Below, in pieces: positions 56,001 through 64,000 of a stretch of 64,000 nucleotides of DNA. Below the pieces are notes generated by a model, which saw only the letters and a list, made by a program, of their open reading frames with translations, did not search any database and was not told the DNA's origin. Source of the stretch: Taenia hydatigena (Eukaryota > Platyhelminthes > Cestoda > Cyclophyllidea > Taeniidae). The stretch is from positions 7,334,156 through 7,398,155 of the forward strand of contig JADWOT020000008.1 of NCBI GenBank assembly GCA_036345935.2, read 5' to 3'. How positions within the stretch are numbered: the stretch's first letter is position 1; each line of letters starts with the position of its first letter. The position numbers and the translations under genes were made by a program.

Positions 56001-57122
56001 GGTCATCGTCTCAAGAAACTGATGATCCTCTCAGTAAGTTTACATTCCTATCGCATAGTTGTTAATTTTCACTGCCAGCCATTAGGAAGCGTGATTTGTG
56101 CCTGACTAATTGACAAGTGGGCAAAGTTCAGCTCATACAATGCTTTTTACTAGATGAGATAGTCACTGAAAGCCAAGTACAGGATAACAAAATGCGAGTT
56201 TTTGTAAGGCACGAGAGTGCGTGAAGCCCATCATTTATCTGAAGTACATTTATTCGGTAGATGGCGAGAATACGCTAGCCATAATTATCACAGCACATAA
56301 ATTTTTTCAGCGTCATTCATGGATCATTTGAGTTTTGGGAAATTTGTAGGTGCCTTGCGGTATGCTTTGCGTCCTAGTGAAATTTTGTCGCCAGGAAGCC
56401 TTCGTTTTATAAACGGCACACCGTTTGCTGCACAAGGATCTGGTGAGGCCGATGCAGGCCATCTTCTAGTGGAGAGTGTCCAGGAGACGCATACTTTTCT
56501 CCCTCAGTCATCCGCACCAACTGCTGCTGCCACCGCTACCGCCACCTCCGCAGTTCCTAGCACAAAAATTGATGAGTCAAAACAGCCACAACCGCGCGTC
56601 ACCTTCAAGGATTTGACCAAAACCATGAAAAACTCTCCCAGCACCAGTGAAGCCAGTTCGTCCCCAAATCCTAACTCATCCAGTGATAGTGGAATTGACA
56701 ATCACGGCCTTCCAGCGACCACCACCACAACCACAACGATCAGTGGCTCCCTGTTTGCCACTCTCCCTTGCGTGTCCAGAACAAGCCTTAACCTCTCATT
56801 CAACGGCACTGCGAAAAATAGAACAACTGAACCAACTTATTGCAATCAGGAGCAAATGTCTTCGTCATCAACGTCTACCGCTGGAGTTTTTGAGTGTCCA
56901 AGCATGCCACCGTTGAATCTCCCACAAAACGAAGCTGGAGAGGTTTCTTTTGCTAGCTTGTCACGCAGGTTTAATCTAAGGGCTACATCATTCGAGCCGC
57001 CCTCGCCGTCGCCAGCCTCTGTTGAAGCTCCAGCGGTGGAAAATGAGTCGCTAATGAGCCAGTCAGCCATCATAAGGCGAGAAGAGAGATCGACTAAGGG
57101 ACGGCTATGCAGTCAAGTCTAA
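47041..57122 (+). CDS. Tincar-family multipass membrane protein, 5 exons
   Basis: Tincar is a Drosophila protein with eight predicted membrane spans, expressed in cardioblasts and eye and linked to Hedgehog-dependent eye development; its biochemical role is unknown. Exons are 47041-47773, 50197-51068, 55166-55613, 55869-56033 and 56311-57122, with matching phases, giving about 1009 aa. Exon 1 begins MAALFSRAINCDNLWRPWY, like the tincar N-terminal block, and has spans near YIIFVTCLQIFMLYSGIARY, FYLAMLIIATFFVCLFFY and HIISAHAFLLPLPVL. Exon 2 has five more (NLLFAFAALAL, FTFSLLLVVLGV, LFLSAFGTITTLLLTSCVF, LVAVVGALCVLAIKMPILIA, IVATVFFFCVWFIVWFAFCL), making eight. Exons 3-5 encode a long, probably disordered cytosolic tail rich in Gly, Ser and Thr. 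The frame is open upstream of 47041, but that part is low-complexity and not tincar-like. The family call rests on the N-terminal block and topology. Confidence 0.75.
47774..50196 (+). other. Tincar-like gene intron 1
   Basis: A 2.4-kb intron splitting the membrane domain after the third predicted span. No nested gene is recognised. Confidence 0.65.
51069..55165 (+). other. Tincar-like gene intron 2
   Basis: A 4.1-kb intron, the longest inferred here. It separates the membrane domain from the cytosolic tail. It contains scattered short open frames on both strands but nothing recognised. The short CA run near 53280 is simple sequence. Confidence 0.65.
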
Positions 57123-57293
57123 ACAAGACTGCTGATACTTTTACCTTACTTTGACTCCCAATAACCCTTGCATTTTATGTGTCCACACATTCTGTACATT
57201 TTAAAGCGACGGACAAATCTCCCCGAAGTTGTCGTATGCTTTGCGAACGTAATACCTTTATTTTCATCCACACATGAATTTTTACCATTGTAG

Positions 57294-57299
57294 AATAAA
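57294..57299 (+). terminator. Polyadenylation signal of the tincar-like gene
   Basis: AATAAA 172 nt past the stop codon, followed by a TGTCCAGTGTT stretch. It is a reasonable poly(A) signal. Confidence 0.55.
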
Positions 57300-58358
57300 T
57301 TGTCCAGTGTTCATTGAACGATCCCAAAACGGCGGAGTGGTGTGCTCACTTCACGTGGCGGTTCTGCGTCTGCATTAGCCGCGGTGATAAACGGCGATGT
57401 GGTGCTCTTTTGTCTGTTCGACTCTTGGTTTCGATTACGATGGCTCGAGCGGCTCTGTTGCCCTCGCCAAGTTAGCCGGTCTTCAGGGAAGTCTAAGGGT
57501 GCTACAGATGAGGCACATGGGTGTGGAAACGGCGAAAGTGTAGTATTTAATAGTACCGATGAAGGTATGAGTTGTGGCAATCGAATAATGAGGCTGGTAG
57601 TAGTCTCAAATGTTACTGATTCTGCGTGGGTTCAAATATACTCTCCATCGAAAGCCTACATCGATACCAAATTGGAAAGTAGTGCAACAAGGGCAGTGTA
57701 GTGCTTTGTTTGTTTGACTGCCTATTTAAGTTATGGCCACCTACGTGGGCATATTGCCCTACCGGTTCCTCCGTTTGCAGGATATATGTGTAGTACTTTG
57801 TTTGAACTAACGGTTTCGGTCAGGGTCACAGAGGCGGCCGTATTGCCCTAGCTGCGTAGGCTGGCCTCCGGACTATGCCAGCAGCCTATTTCCTTCTATC
57901 CGTTGAATATATATATTGTACCCTAGTATTCTGCCTTTTTTGCCTTCGAGGGAGCCTCGGGACTCTACAACATTCATTCCGTCCCAGTGTGGTGCGCATA
58001 TTTGCCTTGAAGGAAGTCTCTAGACGCTGAATATACCTTAACTGTTGACATGTCCCGTGGTTTCTAGAGCTAATGAAAAATTCTATGGGCATAAAACCAC
58101 AATCTCGTATGAGCTGGAATATTGCTTAAATTGTATGCCAAAGATTAGGGCACTATTTAGTGTAATTTTACTTTTGCTTAAGCAAAACAAAAACATATGC
58201 TATTTTGACTAAAGAAATATACTTGCTTTTGGTGCTTAATGACATTTAATGGTATTCCTGCATTGTAAGACACCCGTCGCTTGTTTTAGTCGCCGGAGGT
58301 ACGCGCTCACATTGATCGTGTCGGCAGATGGGATTACCTTTGAGTTTTTTAAAGTAGC
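57300..58358. promoter_or_regulatory. Intergenic region upstream of KDM6A
   Basis: About 1.06 kb between the tincar-like poly(A) signal and the KDM6A start. It must contain the KDM6A promoter and 5' UTR. It includes an inverted copy of the dispersed repeat (57789-57971). A preceding stretch (about 57735-57785) partly repeats the same motif (ATTGCCCTA). Confidence 0.5.
57789..57971 (-). mobile_element. Dispersed repeat copy B, inverted relative to copy A
   Basis: The reverse complement matches 30216-30406 over about 180 bp with scattered substitutions and small indels. A shorter partial duplication lies next to it on the left: ATTGCCCTACCGG near 57752 versus ATTGCCCTAGCTG near 57841. This suggests a tandem or nested insertion. 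It ends about 390 nt before the KDM6A ATG. Confidence 0.6.
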
Positions 58359-61300
58359 ATGGCTTCACCGCCTTATTTATCATTGTCATTCACAGAAGAA
58401 GAGGCTACCAATCTTGTTGAACTCGATAGGTAGGCTCTAAGTGTCTGTAATTGAATCGGGTGCTTCGTTTATAAATGGTATTATTTGCTTAGTGATAATT
58501 TGAGTGAACAGTACTAAATTTTTCCCTTAATGTTGGTTAGCCAGAAAACTTGAGTATTCTTTGGAAAACACTTTCTTGTTTCTGGTGCAGTGGCTTATGG
58601 TCGTGTCGTTCCCTCTTAAAATACGGTTACCTTGGATTTATATTTCTTTTGCCATGGCTCGCTGATAAGGTATGTAGATTTGCTTCTTATGTAACCACCA
58701 GCTCCATTTGCTTTGCGAACTGTCATGGCCCTGGCCCTGGATGTTCAGTACTGAGTGTTGCTGGTTGTACGTCGGTGGTATCGATTTTAAGCGTGTTAAT
58801 TAAACGGATTCAGATGCCTTCATTTAAATTTTGTAGAACAGTTGATACCATTTTATTAGGTTCTTATTATATTTGCATTGTAGTTTAGAATTCGGTTTTT
58901 TTCGAATCGATGCTAGCGATAATCGCAAGCTATTAGAGAGGGCCGTTTTCTACTTGGATGGGATTATTGCAAGGAAAGTATACGAGCTTGAAGAGGCCAG
59001 AGCAAAGGAGGAACAGGAAGAGCTTCGAGTTCTTGATGAAACGCAGAACTCAGTGCAATCTTCTACGAACATTCGGGTCAATATTTATTTAAAATATTCT
59101 AAAATGCAAGATAAAAGTATTCCACCAGTTATCTATCTCCTACTTGGACATTATCAACTCCTACTTAATCTTTATGATGACGCTTTCTCGGCTTATTCGA
59201 AATATGAATCACTAGTTGATGAAAAGGGTCGTCGAAATCTGTCTTTCCTCTATGGTCTTGCATTGTGTTGCTTTCATTTTGGTGCTTTCAATCGGTAGGT
59301 CTTTTATTCCACCTGAATCTGTCACCCTTGATTATGAAGCTCTCTCCTCTTGTTCCAACAAATCCTCTATCTACAACCATCTTTTCCACGACGCAAAGAA
59401 ATTCACATTCGCCTTGGTTACATCTACAAACTAAGGAAAGACCTGGATAAGAGTCACAGACACTTTCGTCAGGCTCTTCACGACGAAAGCCCCAGCACAT
59501 GGGGCCCCATTGAGAGTACGTTCTTGATTTCCCTGCTAGGCTTGACCTTAGTTCAATTCCAGATAGGTCACCTATTAGAAGTCTGTGGTCGTATCAAACA
59601 GGCGAAAGCAACCTACGAACAGATACTTGAAAGCGTTCAACCAGACACGGCCACCCATGTCCAACATCTCTGCCTGCGCCAGCTGGGTAATTTAGCCACT
59701 ATTCCTCATGAATTGCTTCGCATTAGCCTGGCTTTACCAAACGGGTGGAGGCGGTCAGATTGGGGGAAAAGGTGAGCCCGGTGTGGTCTCTCTAGCACAC
59801 AAAGAGTTGGCTATTCAACTTCTACAAAAAGCTGTTGATTTGGACAGTTCAAATGGGAAGACCTGGTATCTGCTGGGTCGCTGTCAAGCTGCTGTTAATC
59901 GAGTACAGGACGCTTTTCGGGCCTACCGTAGTTCCATTGATAAGACAGAAGCGAGTGCAGATACTTGGTGCGTTGTTTACACCGTGGTGTTGATTGTGCC
60001 ACTTTGATTTTTAGGTTTTATTTAATGCATTAATATTCTACAGGTGCTCGATTGGCGTGTTGTATCAGGAGCAAAATCAGCCTATGGATGCTCTGCAGGC
60101 GTATTTTTGTGCAGTGCAACTAGACAAGTGTCACGTTACTGCATGGGTCAACTTGGGCACCCTGTACGAGAGTATGCATCAATTCAAGGAGGCGCTAAAG
60201 TGCTATACCAACGCAGCGAATGCGGACAAGCGCGATATGGTATGTGCGTGTTTGCGAGGAGAGGATATGATCTTCCATCGACTCAAAATCGGGAGAAGAT
60301 AACCTGCTTTTTTCTCGGTTTAGATCAAGCCGCCAGTGAAGGCTCGCATTGCGACTCTACAGCAGCTGCTACCCCGCCTTGCCGATAAGGTGATGGTGGG
60401 CTGTGGCAGTGTCGGCGTGGATGTGAGTCTGGTGAACGCGGCTGGAGGCGCCATTTCTTCCTCCGCCCTCTCGACCACCCCTCTAGCCAAACTACCTACC
60501 GTAGACGCCGCCTGGGACCTGCCAATCCCCGCCGAACTCACTCAACGACAGGTGCAGCTTATGCTTCAGGAAGCTAATCGGTCGCAGTGTTCAGCTTTTT
60601 CTAACAGCGGCTCCCACTGGGCTGCTCTCCTCAGCAGTAATGCTATCAAATTAGAAGAGGAAGAGGAGGAGGGAGAAAAGGCGATAAAGGAAAGCAAGGG
60701 TGATTCTAGGAGTGGTGCGTACCTCTTTTCTTTGTTATTTTGGCTGTTTTGCGCCTTGTATTGGTCGAAAATTTTCGCTGCCTTTGTTCTTATATATCTT
60801 TTAGAAAGATTACGAATTGATTATTTCTAGGTATAGCAAACGAAATATTAGTAAAGCACCTTCTGGTAAATTCTCTCCTTATAATAAATCGTCCGACTAA
60901 TTGTCATTGGCTAAACTATCCATATGATTCACTTTTGGTTAAGGCATAACGAAAATTGAATTTATCTGCTACGCTCTATAGGCATCCAAAAGCAGAATGA
61001 TGAACTGCCAAGACCGTTTAAAAGGCTTAAGGTGGAAGAGGAAGAGGAAGAAGTGGAAGGGGACAGGAAAAGGGATTTCAAAGAGCTTTCATTTCTTCCG
61101 GACCCACCTCCTTCCGTGGACGAAGTTAGCACGCTATACAGCCTCCTCGTAAATCAAGTCCACTTTTATAAGAATGTGCATTGTTTGTTTCGCCCTGTAA
61201 TGCTATTATTTTAGAAAATTGCATTCATCTCGAATCTGTTCTATAAATTGATTGATTTCTTCGTATAGTTACTTGACCTTTATGCGTAATGAAGTCATTG

Positions 61301-63434
61301 GACAAATGTCCTTCAACTCCACCTTGATGGTGGTGGTTCTGTTGTGAATTGGTTTTTTTTTTCAACCGGCATAACTACTAATAATTTCATCCATTTGGCA
61401 ATTACACTCGCTTCTTCGTAGTTGTTATAATTATTTCCTAGCGTTCATAGTAAGTGCGTGAAATGTGCAATTAGAGGTTACCCTTTACCCCATCTCAATG
61501 CCACATTGCACCGGTAACTGGCTAGTGTCAAGGGAACGGCCAGTCAGCCAGGCAACGCCACCAGTTTCAACGCATTTACACAAAAGCCTTCAATTACCTG
61601 CTCTACAAGAAAAGCCACCCAGAGGCAGCTTCAGCTCTGATCGAGGATCCGTTTGCTTGTGCAAATCGACGTATTTTTAAGCGTCAAGTGAGTAAAAACT
61701 CCGCCTCAGAGGGATCCGAAGGGACTGCGGTCACGGCAACTGCCTCTAGTGCCAAGGTCAGCACCTCTGCACCGCCTGCCTGTGAAACCTCATCGAATGA
61801 TGATGTTGAAAAGGCGGGTCAGCGCCAACAGCAACAGGTGGATGCCACAGTGGCTGAACTGCTCTCAGTGGCTGCCAATGACGACACTCTGGGCGCCGAC
61901 CAACTACCCGATGATTTTGCTCTTCTTACCGACGACCTCTTTGCTCAGGTTAGCTATTGTACTCAGGCTTGTGAATTGGGAGTCCTTCGGATGTGAACAG
62001 ATTTTTGCGCTAAAGCATTGATGTGCCAGTTTTGGATGTCTCCAGGATGCATATATTTTGCGAATTGGCAATATATTTTGTGATGCTCCAAAAGATATAC
62101 TATACTCCTTTTCAAGACAGAGGTGACGCTATTGTATTAGGTATGTGAAGGAAATAGATCAAAATCTTTGGTGCGAATCGAAGGTGAGAATATGGAGTTT
62201 GATTCGAAAAATAAGTAGCCTTATTAGCTTCTGATGTTTGAATGGATATGATGTTCGCTCAGATGAACCATCTTCTTGAATATTTCAGTATTCGTCAGGT
62301 ATTGCCATCTAGCTTGTGTGCGTTTACGGACGCTACATTATGCTCTACCTGTAATGTATATACCAGTAGTTCATTATGGGTTTGATTTATTTTAATAAAA
62401 CAGTATAATTTTGAATGCAGTCTGAGTTCTTATTTTTAAATCATTTTTTTGAACGGTAAAGTCTTCATCAGTGTTCTCCTATGATGGTTTATATGCCATC
62501 TGAGTTGCATTTGAGGATCATTGCGGCGGACAAAGGATGAAGAATCATGCAAATCCTGCATAAAGATTGCGAGGCAGTAGGATAGATTTACTACCTAGCA
62601 CTTCCTGTAGTTAAACTGATACTCAGGGGGTAAAGTAATGCATTGTAGCTCAATACTACAGCCGATGACTTGGTGGATATCACTCTCTTTCAAAACCCTC
62701 CGAGTTCAACCAATGGCGGGGGTGATGGTGATTGTACCGGAGCCGCCGCCGGCACTTCCACTTCGGTCACTGCTACCGAGCAAGGTGCACTCTCCACCGC
62801 GGCAGATGTGAAGTCCACAGAAGGAGAAGCACAGCAATGTTCCTCTACACAACCGAAACGGGAGAATATTACCCCGTCGTCACAGAAAGACAGTGGTGCA
62901 GCTGCTCCGTCCAACACCTCTGAAGTACCACCGAAATCCTCCACTCCACCAAAACTCGTGCGAAACTTGGGCGCTTTTTTAACCAGACCGGTGATGCAGC
63001 TTAAGAGCCCCACCGCCGATTTGAATGTCTCTATGACCGCTAAACAGGTGTGTTTGTGTGCATGTTTAGTAATAAGCATTACCCTTTATTAATGGTAGAA
63101 CTAAGTGTGTTTTTCCCAACTCCAGATTATCGATGCTGTTTCCGGACTCGGTCAGTTAGGTGGGCCGTGGTGGAACAGCCTACTGCCCGAAGATAGTCCT
63201 CTGCCTTCACCTCCCGAGAAGCCTCTTCCTGCCTGTCCGGCAGACAGACTGCTACCTCCGACGCCCTGTGTTTATTTGGACAAGCGAAAGGACGCCATTT
63301 CTCCGGAATTGGCTCGATTTTGCCTCTCCCAACCCGTTGTGGCAGTGCGAGGTCTGGCTGCTGCTCTACGAATGGATCTGGGACTCTTTTCCACTAAATC
63401 TCTTGTTGAAGCTAATCCCAACCAGCGAATTGAG
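58359..63434 (+). CDS. KDM6A: KDM6A/UTX-type histone H3K27 demethylase, N-terminal part (gene runs off the window)
   Basis: UTX removes methyl groups from H3K27 in the nucleus as part of COMPASS-like MLL3/4 complexes. Exons are 58359-58429, 58884-59294, 59340-59515, 59552-59686, 59727-59967, 60044-60239, 60324-60714, 60982 to about 61148, 61526-61948, 62649-63047 and 63126-63434, about 973 codons in the window. The N-terminus ([16 protein letters not shown], then FGFFRI) aligns with human UTX before its TPRs. The TPR array follows: [83 protein letters not shown] and LGTLYES. A low-complexity linker comes next, then the conserved block LLPPTP.VYL and [20 protein letters not shown]. The last exon ends at a GTACCA donor. 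The JmjC and zinc domains must lie beyond 64000. The junction at 61148/61526 is the least certain; a donor at 61176 is an alternative. Whether this is UTX or a UTY/JMJD3-like paralog is not separable, but the TPRs argue for UTX. Confidence 0.93.
59516..59551 (+). other. 36-nt intron in KDM6A, in frame and without stop
   Basis: It starts GTACGT and ends CCTTAG. Removing it joins GPIE to [10 protein letters not shown], matching human UTX (AEIQFHIAHLYE). Its length is a multiple of three and it contains no stop, so retention would insert 12 mostly hydrophobic residues into the TPR array. Confidence 0.75.
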
Positions 63435-64000
63435 GTACCAGACACACGTTCTTTTTTCTTTACAGTCAAGCTCATCATGTGAACTTTTTCGGGTCATTTT
63501 CTTGCACGACACCAATCGGTTAAAAGTATCCGCACTAAGACTCAGTAGTTAATCCATTCTAGAGCGGTTAGAAGTGGATACCAATGCTAATCGAACCGTA
63601 TTTTGCTAAATTAGTTAAAGTAAAGTGAAAATGCATTACTTAAGCTTTTTTGATCATGGCTATCGAAAGATTGCTCATTTACTGTTTGGTCAAGTGGAAT
63701 AGGTTCAATTTATACCACACCTTAGCTTGCAAACGTCGGTAGAAGTAAAAACTGAAACACTGAAAACCTAGGCCAATAAATGATTGAAGTATTACAATAA
63801 GTGTTGCGATCCTTTGAAAAAAAAGACAAACAATTGTGTTATGTTTGGAGAAATTACTCTAAGCTAGAAGACGTAATCTTGGATGGTCAGTTCAACTGGG
63901 TAACTCTCGATATTTTTCTATCATGGCTTTACCGCACACAGCGGGCACCAAGATGAGAAAGTCAAAGCAGAAAGCCTATTCAACCGAATAACCAATCAAA
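63435..64000 (+). other. KDM6A intron at the window edge
   Basis: The sequence after the GAG/GTACCA donor has no recognisable continuation of the UTX protein, which would be expected to start with RTQ-like residues. It is AT-rich and intron-like up to the end. Confidence 0.6.

Overview
This is nuclear DNA from a metazoan, most likely a flatworm and probably a tapeworm. Genes are split by GT-AG introns, the standard genetic code is used, and many introns are extremely short (30, 34, 36, 40, 45 and 48 nt). Long AT-rich stretches show no coding signal. No bacterial operon, CRISPR array or virus was seen. The phylum call rests on intron style and overall divergence; no species is assigned.

Five genes can be read exon by exon with matching splice phases. 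(1) A stomatin/MEC-2-type SPFH membrane protein lies on the minus strand, about 11.9 to 2.2 kb, in 7 exons. (2) A DDX5/DDX17-type DEAD-box RNA helicase with a long C-terminal arginine-serine domain lies on the minus strand, 29.64 to 26.56 kb, in 5 exons. (3) Protein O-GlcNAcase lies on the plus strand, 30.64 to 41.33 kb, in 16 exons. (4) A tincar-family eight-pass membrane protein lies on the plus strand, 47.04 to 57.12 kb, in 5 exons. (5) The N-terminal part of a KDM6A/UTX histone H3K27 demethylase lies on the plus strand from 58.36 kb. It holds the TPR array, the linker and the start of the conserved catalytic-half region, and the window ends before the JmjC domain.

The helicase and O-GlcNAcase genes are divergent, with about 1.0 kb between their start codons. 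That gap holds one copy of a roughly 190-bp dispersed repeat. A second copy, inverted, sits in the 1.2-kb gap just upstream of the KDM6A start, and a short fragment lies at 23.4 kb. Regions 1-1.75 kb, 11.9-26.5 kb and 41.4-47.0 kb contain no gene I can name. A possible small minus-strand gene at 43.3-44.3 kb and a possible coding exon at 25.5 kb are flagged as weak candidates.

The genes do not form one pathway. Several are nuclear regulators (RNA helicase, O-GlcNAc cycling, H3K27 demethylation), and two are membrane proteins.
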